Origin: Pegea sp. RAD2-039
Lineage: Eukaryota; Chordata; Thaliacea; Salpida; Salpidae
Length of the DNA stretch: 64,000 nucleotides
Assembly: GCA_034620365.1 (NCBI GenBank)
Contig: JAQGEQ010000054.1
Span: forward strand, 186,001-250,000
Direction: 5' to 3'
Shown: one piece after another, positions 50,731 through 62,700 of the stretch
Layout: the number at the start of each line of letters is the position of its first letter
How positions within the stretch are numbered: position 1 is the first letter of the stretch
Notes under the pieces: generated by a model
Database searches by the model: none
Told to the model about the DNA's origin: nothing
What the model saw: the letters and a program-made list of their open reading frames with translations, nothing else
Program-made: the position numbers and the translations under genes

Positions 50731-53700
50731 ATGAATAAGCTTGTCCAAGAAAAAGGTTTGTCTTTTAAATTAGCAAGTAATTGATAATTTTCATATAAAA
50801 TATTTTATATATTGTCTTCAATTTATTCAAACTAACATCACAAGATTGTACTAATATTTTATCTACATAATGTGAAATTATAATCAGAATATGACTTTAA
50901 TTTTTTATAATGATGTTCTTAAGTATGAATTATGGAAAAGTGCATACTGACCACTAGAATAATGGAAATGGGTGAAAACAGTGTTAACTTTATTAAAATA
51001 TTTCATTCTTTCAACAGATAATAAATAGTTTTCTCATAATTAAGCTGACTGCTGATGTATACTTAGGATAATTAACCCAAAAACCACATAAAATGTTTTT
51101 TTATAGATTAAGTTGCAAATTCAAATTTTAACAAATAGTTTCTAAGTGTTACCATATAAATGGAAAACTTTGATTCTTTTAGCTTTGAAAAATTTATTTT
51201 TAAAGCAAATAAATGAGGCTTATCTACTTTTAACTTATACCTGAATTTACTTTATCAAATTTATTGTGAAATTAAAAAAAATGGTATTATCAGAAAGATT
51301 TATTTATTATATTTGTTAATCTGTACAAACTTAGGCAAAACATTTGGTTTAAAGCAAGCCCAATTTTTAAGGAACAAATAAGTCAGTAATTAATCAAATA
51401 CTGCTCTAAATTTTCATGAATTTTGTATCAGCTGCAATGAATATAAATAATCATTCTAAACCAAACACAAGCGTCGATGGTGTAACGGTTAGCATTGGTG
51501 CCTTCCAAGCACTAGTTCCGGGTTCGACTCCCGGTCGACGCATAATTTTTTCAATTTTAAATTAGCAACTTAGAAATAACGATAAAAGTTGATGATTTAG
51601 ATGAAGAGATCGCGAAGCTTCTATTGGAGAAGCGACAACTAACCGGTGATTTGGAGCAATGTAAAGCCGATAAAGATTTTGTTTGGTCGCTATGGGAAAA
51701 ACTACAACAAGAATCACCCGATCTTACGCAAGTTTGTTGTTCGCTTGTTACTTGTTGCTATCATCATGTCGTGCTGTTGGTTGCTAGGCAATCAGTTTCG
51801 TGTTAGATCGCGAGAAGATGCAAACAGAAGCGAAAGATCAAAAAGTCTTGGAACTACTTGATTCTAAAGACACTGAAATCAGATATCTTCAAAATGAGCT
51901 TTGTAATCTACAATCCAAGTTAGTTATTTTCTCTAAATCTTCATCTTCTTCTAATTGTTGTCATAGAAACCTGGATATAAATTCGCAATTGAGTAATAAT
52001 TTATTGGAATGCCGACAACTTAAGGATGAATTACAATATATTAATAATTCCATCACTGACTTACCTTCAAAAAGTTGTCTAAGGTGATCTTTCTCTTCCA
52101 CAAAATTTCTTGTATCAATTATTCTTAATTTCTAACCCCTACCCCCAGTCTGAAGCCTTCAAGCACTATCTGAAACCACCTGAACCTATTTGTATCCCCT
52201 AAACCTTAGTTACACCCATCAAACCATTTTTGCAAACCATAAACCTTGTTTACAACAACTTAAACCCTCTTACTAATCCCAAAACCTACTTTCTAATCCT
52301 AAAACTATTAAACTTTGCAGTATGACAGAACTTTTCAAGAAACTGTCAGCAGAAACCACGAAATATGTGGAAAAGGTTAGTAGCCTCAAAAATGTTTATT
52401 AACAGGTCATAAACTTTCGTTTATAGATTGCACAATTGGAATCAGCATTAGTTGATTCACAGAACCACTGTGCACAGAGTGAAGACGAAAAACAAATACT
52501 GAAGAAAGAGTTGGATCAAATTCATAAAGTCATGTTGAATTCACCTGTAGGAAGTTCTCAAAGGTGATAGCTTATATTGAAACCTCTCAAAACCCTATTT
52601 GCACTAATCAAACCCTATTTGCAACCATCAAACCCTATTTGAAACCATCAAACCCTGTTTGCAACAATCAAACCCTATTTGCAACCATCAAGCACTAGTA
52701 CAAACCTCCACCTACGTTTGCACCATCTTAAACCCTCTTACTATTTCCCAATCTTTGTTTCTAATCCTTAAACTATTAAACTTTGCAGTATGACAGACGC
52801 TTTCAAGAAACTGTCAGCAGAAACCACGAAATATGTGGAAAAGGTTAGTAGCCTCAAAAATGTTTATAAACAGGTCATAAACTTTCGTTTGTAGATTGCA
52901 CAATTGGAATCAGCATTAGTTGATTCACAGAACCACTGTGCACAGAGTGAAGACGAAAAACAAATACTGAAGAAAGAGTTGGATCAAATTCATAAAGTCA
53001 TGTTGAATTCACCTGTAGGAAGCTCTCAAAGGTGATAGCTTATATTGAAACCTCTCAAAACCCTGTTTGCACCAATCAAACCCTATTTGCAACCATCAAA
53101 CCCTATTTGAAACCATCAAACCCTGTTTGCAACAATCAAACCCTATTTGCAACCATCAAGCACTAGTACAAACCCTCCACCTACGTTTGCACCAGCTTAA
53201 ACCCTCTTACTATTCTCCTAACTTTGTTTCTAATCCTTAAAATATTTAACATTGCAGTACGGCAGACGTTTTCAAGAAACTGTCAGCAGAAACCACGAAA
53301 CAAGTGGAAAAGGTTAGTAGCCTAAAAAATGTTTATAAACAGGTCATAAACTTTCGTTTGTAGATTGCACAATTGGAATCAGCATTAGTTGATTCACAGA
53401 ACCACTGTGCACAGAGTGAAGACGAAAAACAAATACTGAAGAAAGAGTTGGATCAAATTCATAAAGTCATGTTGAATTCACCTATAGGAAGCTCTCAAAG
53501 GTGATAGTTTATATTGAAACCTCTCAAAACCCTGTTTTCACCAATCAAGCTCTATTTGCAACTATCAAGCCATATTTTCAACCATCAAACTCTATTTGCA
53601 ACCATCAAGCCCTGTTTGCAACCAATCAAGCCCTGTCTGTACCAATAATATACTATTTACAACAATCAAATCCTATTTGCAACTATTAAACCTATTTGCA

Positions 53701-56700
53701 CGAATCAATTTCTGTTTGCAACCATCAAACCCTATTTGCAACCATCAAGCACTGTTACGAGCCTTCAAACCATATTGCACCAGCTTTAACCCTCTTACAA
53801 CTCCCCAAACTTTGTTTCTAATCCTTAAACTCTTAAACTTTGCAGCATGACAGACACTTTCAAGAAACTGTCAGCAGAAACCACAAAACAAGTGGAAAAG
53901 GTTAGTAGCCTCAAAAATTGTTTATAAACAGGTCATAAACATTCGTTTGTAGATTGCACAGTTGGAATCAGCATTAGTTGCTGCACAAAACAACTGTGCG
54001 CAAAGTGAAGACGAAAAACAAATGCTGAAGAAAGAGTTGGATCAAATTCATAAAGTCATGTTGAATTCACCTGTAGGAAGTTCTCAAAGGTGATAGCTTA
54101 TATTGAAACTTCTCAAAACCCTGTTTGCAACAATCAAACCCTATTTGCAACTATCAATCCTTATTTGCACCCAACAAACCCTATTTGCAACTATGAAATC
54201 CTATTTGCAACAATCAAACCCTATTTGCAACAATCAAACCCTATTTGCTAACATCAAACCATATTTGCACCCATCAAGCCCTGTTTGCAACAACCAAACC
54301 ATATTTGCACCAATCACAACCTTTTTGCACCAATCAAACCCTATTTGCACTAATCAAGCCTTATTTGCAACCATCAAACCCTGTTTGAAACCATCAAACC
54401 CTGTTTGCAACAATCAAACCATATTTGCAACCATCAGCACTAGTACAAACCCTCAAACTACGTTTACACCAGCTTAAACCCTCTTACTATTCCTCTTACT
54501 TTGTTTCTAATCCTTAAACTATTAAACTTTGCAGTACAGCAGACGTTTTCAAGAAACTGTCGGCAGAAACCACAAAACAAGTGGAAAAGGTTAGTAGCCT
54601 CAAAAATGTTTATAAACAGGTCATAAACTTTCGTTTGTAGATTGCACAGTTGGAATCAGCATTAGTTGATTCACAAAACAACTGTGCACAGAGTGAAGAC
54701 GAAAAACAAATGCTGAAGAAAGAGTTGGATCAAATTCATAAAGTCATGTTGAATTCACCTGTAGGAAGCTCTCAAAGGTGATAGCTTATATTGAAACTTC
54801 TCAAAACCCTGTTTGCAACCAACAAACCTTATTTGCACCCATCAAGCCCTATTTGGACCAATCAAGACCTTTTTGCAACCAACAAACCTTATTTTCAACC
54901 ATCAAACCTTATTTGCACGAATCAAGCCCTATTTGCACCCATCAAGCCTTATTTGCACGAATCAAGCCCTATTTGCACCCATCAATCCTTATTTGCATTA
55001 ATCAAGACCCTTTTGCAACCATCAAATGCTATTTTTAACCATCAAGCCTTATTTGCACCAATCAAGCCCTGTTTGCATCCATCAAACCCTATTTGCTACC
55101 ATCAAACCATATTTGCACCAATCAAACCGTATTTGCACTCATTAAGCCCTGTTTGCAACAATCAAACCCTATATGCACTAATCAAACCCTATTTTTGCAA
55201 CAATCAAGCCTTATTTGCAACTAACAAACCTTATTTTCAACCATCAAACTCTATTTGCACCCATCAAGCCCTATTTGCACCAATCAAATCCTATTTGCAA
55301 CCATCAAGCCATATTTGCATCAATCAAACCCTATTTGCTACCCTCAAACCATATTTGCACCAGTCAAGCCCTATTTAAAACCATCAAATCCTATTTGCAC
55401 CCATCAAGCCCTGTTTGCAACAACCAAACCATATTTGCACCAATCATAACCTTTTTGCACCGATCAAACCCTATTTGCACTAATTCAGCCTTATTTGCAA
55501 CCATCAAACCCTATTTGAAACCATCAAACCCTGCTTGCAACAATCAAACCCTATTTGCAACCATCAGCAATAGTACAAACCCTCAAACTACGTTTGCACC
55601 AGCTTAAACCCTCTTACTATTCCCCAAACTTTGTTTCTAATCCTTAAACTATTAAACTTTGCAGTATGACAGACGCTTTCAAGAAACTGTCAACAGAAAC
55701 CACGAAACAAGTGGAAAAGGTTAGTAGCCTCAAAAATGTTTATAAACAGGTCATAAACTTTCGTTTGTAGATTGCACAGTTGGAATCAGCATTACTTGCT
55801 GCACAAAACAACTGTGCGAAAGGTGAAGACGAAAAACAAATACTGAAGAAAGAGTTGGATCAAATTCATAAAACCATGTTGAGTTCACCTATAGGAAGCT
55901 GTCAAAGGTGATAGTTTATATTGAAACCTCTCAAAACCCTGTTTGCACTCATCAAACCATATTTGCACTAATAAACCATATTTGCACCCATCAAACCCTA
56001 TTTGCAACTATGAAATCCTATTTGCAACCACCAAGTTATATTTGAAACCATCAAGCCCTGTTTGCGCCAATCAACCAATTTTTGCATCAACCTAACATTT
56101 TTTCACCCCTCAAAACCTTATTTGCACCCATCAAACCTTATTTACAACAATCAAACCCTTTTTGCACTCATCAAGCCTTGTTTGCAAACTCTCAAGCACT
56201 GTAAAAAACCCTCAGACCATATTTGCACCAGCTTTAACCCTCTTACAACTCCCCAAACTTTGTTTCTAATCCTTAAAATATTTAACATTGCAGTACGGCA
56301 GACGTTTTCAAGAAACTGTCAGCAGAAACCACGAAACATGTGGAAAAGGTTAGTGGCCTCAAAAATGTTTATTAACAGGTCATAAACTTTCGTTTGTAGA
56401 TTGCACAGTTGGAATCAGCATTAGTTGCTGCACAAAACAACTGTGCGCAAAGTGAAGACGAAAAACAAATACTGAAGAAAGAGTTGGATCAAATTCATAA
56501 AGTCATGTTGAATTCACCTGTAGGAAGCTCTCAAAGGTGATAGCTTATATTGAAACCTCTCAAAACCCTGTTTGCACCAATCACATCATATTTGCAACCA
56601 TCAATCCCTATTTGCATCCATCAAAGCTTATTTTCAACCATCAAACTCTATTTGCAACCATCAAGCCCTATTAGCACCAATCAAGACCTTTTTGCAACCA

Positions 56701-59700
56701 TCAAACCTTATTTGCATCAATCAAGACCTTTTTGCAACCATCAAATCCTATTTGCAACCATCAAGCCCTATTTGCACGAATCAAGCCCTGTTTGCATCCA
56801 TCAAACCCTATTTGCTACCATCAAACCATATTTGCACCAATCAAACCCTATTTGCAACTATCAAACCTTATTTGCACGAATCAAGCCCTATTTGCACCCA
56901 TCAAACCGTATTTGCACTCATTAAGCCCTGTTTGCAACAATCAAACCCTATATGCACTAATCAAACCCTATTTTTGCAACAATCAAGCCTTATTTGCAAC
57001 CATCAAACTTTATTTTCAACCATCAAACTCTTTTTGCACCCATCAAGCCCTATTTGCACCAATCAAATCCTATTTGCACCCATCAAGCCTTATTTGCACG
57101 AATCAAGCCCTATTTGCAACCATCAAGCCATATTTGCATTAATCAAGACCTTTTTGCAACCATCAAAGCCTATTTGCAACCATCAAGCCCTAATTGCACG
57201 AATCAAGCCTTATTTGCAACCATCAAGCCATATTTGCACTTGTCAAGCCCTGTTTGCATCCATCAAACCCTATTTGTTACCATCAAACCAAATTTGCACC
57301 AATCAAGCCCTATTTAAAACCATCAAATCCTATTTGCAACCATCAAATCCTATTTGCAACAACCAAACATTTATGCACCTCTCAAAACCCTATTTGCACC
57401 CATCAAATCCTATTTGCAACAACCAAACCATATTTACACCAATCATAACCTTTTTGCACCGATCAAACCCTATTTGCACTAATCAAGCCTTATTTGTTAC
57501 CATCAAACCCTATTTGAAACCATCAAACCCTATTTGCACTAATCAAACCTTATTTGCAACCATCAAACCCTATTTGCAAAGATCAAACCCTATTCGCAAC
57601 CATCAAACCATATTTGCACCCATCAAACCCTATTTGCACCAATCAAACCCTATTTGCAGCCATCAAGCCCTATTTGCACCCATCAAACCCTATTTGCAGC
57701 CATCAAGCCCTATTTGCACCCATCAAGCCTTATTTGCACGAATCAAGTCCTATTTGCAACCATCAGCAATAGTACAAACCTTCAAACTACGTTTGCACCA
57801 GCTTAAACCCTCTTACTATTCCCCTAACTTTGTTTCTAATCCTTAAAATATTTAACATTGCAGTACGGCAGACGTTTTCAAGAAACTGTCAACAGAAACC
57901 ACGAAACAACTGGAAAAGGTTAGTAGCCTAAAAAATGTTTATAAACAGGTCATAAACTTTCATTTGTAGATTGCACAATTGGAATCAGCATTAGTTGCTG
58001 CACAAAACAACTGTGCGAAAAGAGAAGACGAAAAACAAATACTGAAGAAAGAGTTGGATCAAATTCATAAAACCATGTTGAGTTCACCTATAGGAAGCTG
58101 TCAAAGGTGATAGTTTATATTGAAACCTCTCAAAACCCTGTTTGCACTCATCAAACCATATTTGCACTAGTAAACCATATTTGCACCCATCAAACCCTAT
58201 TTGCAACTATGAAATCCTATTTGCAACCACCAAGTTATATTTGAAACCATCAAGCCCTGTTTGCGCCAATCAACCAATTTTTGCATCAACCTAACATTTT
58301 TTCACCCCTCAAAACCTTATTTGCACCCATCAAACCTTATTTACAACAATCAAACCCTTTTTGCACTCATCAAGCCTTGTTTGCAAACTCTCAAGCACTG
58401 TAAAAAACCCTCAGACCATATTTGCACCAGCTTTAACCCTCTTACAACTCCCCGAACTTTGTTTCTAATCCTTAAACTCTTAAACTTTGCAGTATGACAG
58501 ACGTTTTCAAGAAACTGTCAGCAGAAACCACGAAACATGTGGAAAAGGTTAGTGGCCTCAAAAATGTTTATTAACAGGTCATAAACTTTCGTTTGTAGAT
58601 TGCACAGTTGGAATCAGCATTAGTTGCTGCACAAAACAACTGTGCGCAAAGTGAAGACGAAAAACAAATACTGAAGAAAGAGTTGGATCAAATTCATAAA
58701 GTCATGTTGAGTTCACCTGTAGGAAGCTCTCAAAGGTGATAGTTTATATTGAAACCTCTCAAAACCCTGTTTGCACCAATCACATCATATTTGCAACCAT
58801 CAATCCCTATTTGCATCCATCAAAGCTTATTTTCAACCATCAAACTCTATTTGCACCCATCAAGCCCTATTAGCACCAATCAAGACCTTTTTGCAACCAT
58901 CAAACCTTATTTGCATCAATCAAGACCTTTTTGCAACCATCAAATCCTATTTGCAACCATCAAGCCCTATTTGCACGAATCAAGCCCTATGTGCAACCAT
59001 CAAGCCTTATTTGCACTCGTCAAGCCCTGTTTGCATCCATCAAACCCTATTTGCTACCATCAAACCATATTTGCACGAATCAAGCCTTATTTGCAACCAT
59101 CAAACCTTATTTGCATCAATCAAGACCTTTTTGCAACCATCAAATCCTATTTGCAACCATCAAACCTTATTTGCATCAATCAAGACCTTTTTGCAACCAT
59201 CAAGACCTTTTTGCAACCATCAAACCTTATTTGCATCAATCAAGACCTTTTTGCAACCATCAAATCCTATTTGCAACCATCAAGCCCTATTTGCACGAAT
59301 CAAGCCCTGTTTGCATCCATCAAACCCTATTTGCACGAATCAAGCCTTATTTGCACTCGTCAAGCCTTATTTGCACGAATCAAGCCCTGTTTGCATCCAT
59401 CAAACCCTATTTGCTACCATCAAACCATATTTGCACCAATCAAACCTTATTTGCATCAATCAAGACCTTTTTGCAACCATCAAGACCTTTTTGCAACCAT
59501 CAAACCTTATTTGCATCAATCAAGACCTTTTTGCAACCATCAAATCCTATTTGCAACCATCAAGCCCTATTTGCACGAATCAAACCCTATTTGCTACCAT
59601 CAAACCATATTTGCACGAATCAAGCCTTATTTGCACTCGTCAAGCCTTATTTGCACGAATCAAGCCCTGTTTGCATCCATCAAACCCTATTTGCTACCAT

Positions 59701-62700
59701 CAAACCATATTTGCACCAATCAAACCCTATTTGCAACTATCAAACCTTATTTGCACGAATCAAGCCCTATTTGCACCCATCAAACCGTATTTGCACTCAT
59801 TAAGCCCTGTTTGCAACAATCAAACCCTATATGCACTAATCAAACCCTATTTTTGCAACAATCAAGCCTTATTTGCAACCATCAAACTTTATTTTCAACC
59901 ATCAAACTCTTTTTGCACCCATCAAGCCCTATTTGCACCAATCAAATCCTATTTGCACCCATCAAGCATTATTTGCACGAATCAAGCCCTATTTGCAACC
60001 ATCAAGCCATATTTGCATTAATCAAGACCTTTTTGCAACCATCAAAGCCTATTTGCAACCATCAAGCCCTAATTGCACGAATCAAGCCTTATTTGCAACC
60101 ATCAAGCCATATTTGCACTTGTCAAGCCCTGTTTGCATCCATCAAACCCTATTTGTTACCATCAAACCAAATTTGCACCAATCAAGCCCAATTTAAAACC
60201 ATCAAATCCTATTTGCAACAACCAAACATTTATGCACCTCTCAAAACCCTATTTGCACCCATCAAATCCTATTTGCAACAACCAAACCATATTTACACCA
60301 ATCATAACCTTTTTGCACCGATCAAACCCTATTTGCACTAATCAAGCCTTATTTGTTACCATCAAACCCTATTTGAAACCATCAAACCCTATTTGCACTA
60401 ATCAAACCTTATTTGCAACCATCAAACCATATTTGCATCCATCAAACCCTATTTGCACCAATCAATCCCTATTTGCACCCATCAAGCCTTATTTGCACGA
60501 ATCAAGTCCTATTTGCAACCATCAGCAATAGTACAAACCTTCAAACTACGTTTGCACCAGCTTAAACCCTCTTACTATTCCCCTAACTTTGTTTCTAATC
60601 CTTAAATTATTTAACATTGCAGTACAGCAGACGTTTTCAAGAAACTGTCAACAGAAACCACGAAACAAGTGGAAAAGGTTAGTAGCCTCAAAAATGTTTA
60701 TAAACAGGTCATAAACTTTCGTTTGTAGATTGCACAGTTGGAATCAGCATTACTTGCTGCACAAAACAACTGTGCGAAAGGTGAAGACGAAAAACAAATA
60801 CTGAAGAAAGAGTTGGATCAAATTCATAAAACCATGTTGAGTTCACCTATAGGAAGCTGTCAAAGGTGATAGTTTATATTGAAACCTCTCAAAACCCTGT
60901 TTGCAACAATCAAGCTCTATTTGAAACCATCAAGCCCTGTTCGCAAACATCAAACCGTATTTATCACCATCAAGCCCTGTTTGCGCCAATCAACCAATTT
61001 TTGCATCAACCTAACATTTTTGCACCCCTCAAAACCTTATTTGCACCCATCAAACCTTATTTGCAACAATCGTACCCTTTTTGCACTCATCAAGCCTTGT
61101 TTGCAAACTCTCAAGCACTGTAAAAAACCCTCAGACCATATTTGCACCAGCTTTAACCCTCTTACAACTCCCCAAACTTTGTTTCTAATCCTTAAACTCT
61201 TAAACTTTGCAGCATGACAGACGTTTTCAAGAAACTGTCAGCAGAAACCACGAAACATGTGGAAAAGGTTAGTGGCCTCAAAAATGTTTATAAACAGGTC
61301 ATAAACATTCGTTTGTAGATTGCACAGTTGGAATCAGCATTAGTTGCTGCACAAAACAACTGTGCGCAAAGTGAAGACGAAAAACAAATACTGAAGAAAG
61401 AGTTGGATCAAATTCATAAAGTCATGTTGAATTCACCTGTAGGAAGCTCTCAAAGGTGATAGCTTATATTGAAACCTCTCAAAACCCTGTTTGCACCAAT
61501 CAAGCCTTATTTGCATCCAACAAACCCTATTTGCAACTATGAAATCCTATTTGCAACCATCAAATCCTATATGCACTAATCAAACCTTATTTTTGCAACA
61601 GTTAAGCCTTAATTCCACCCATCAAACCTTATTTGCAACCATCAAATCCCATTTGCAACCATCAAACCATATTTGCACCAATCAAACCCTATTTGCAACC
61701 ATCAAGCCCTATTTGCACAAATCAAGACCTTTTTGCAACCTTCAAGCCCTGTTTGCATCCATCAAACCCTATTTGCACTAATCAAGCCTTATTTGCATCA
61801 ATCAAACCATATTTGCACCAATCAAACCATATTTGCACCAATCAAATCCTATTTGCAACCATCAAGCACTAGTACAAACCTCCACCTACGTTTGCACCAG
61901 CTTAAACCCTCTTACTATTCCCCTAACTTTGTTTCTAATCCTTAAACTATTTAACATTGCAGTACAGCAGACGTTTTCAAGAAACTGCCAGCAGAAACCA
62001 CGAAACAAGTGGAAAAGGTGAGTAGCCTCAAAAATGTTTATAAACAGGTCATAAACTTTCGTTTGTAGATTGCACAATTGGAATCAGCATTACTTGCTGC
62101 ACAAAACAACTGTGCGAAAAGAGAAGACGAAAAACAAATACTGAAGAAAGAGTTGGATCAAATTCATAAAACCATGTTGAATTCACCTGTAGGAAGCTCT
62201 CAAAGGTGATAGCTTATATTGAAACCTCTCAAAACCCTGTTTGCACCAATCAAGCTCTATTTGCAACTATCATCCTTATTTGCACCCAACAAACCATATT
62301 TGCAACCATCAAACCATATTTGCACCAATCATAACCTTTTTGAACCATCAAACCCTATTCACACCAATCAAACCTTATTTGCAACCATCAAACCATATTT
62401 GCACCCAACAAACTCTATTTCCAACCATCAAAATCCTATTTGCACCCAACAAACCATATTTGCAACCATCAAATCCTATTTGCAACAACCAAACTATATT
62501 TGTAACCATCAAACCATATTTTCACAAATCAAACCATATTTGAAACCATCAATCGTTATTTGCAACCATCAAACCATATTTGCAACAATTAAACCTTTTT
62601 TGCAACCATCAAACCCTATTTGCAACCATCAAACTCTGTTTGCAACCATCAAACCATATTTGCAACCATTAAACCTTTTTTGCAACCATCAAACCCTATT

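Noticed and set aside
56572-60341. Open frames of 195-530 codons with PYLHPSSPICTNQ-type repeats at 53.5-63.9 kb
   Set aside because: They lie wholly in the 20-bp minisatellite inside introns, occur in all three frames and have no exon signals. They are open only because the unit mostly lacks stops.
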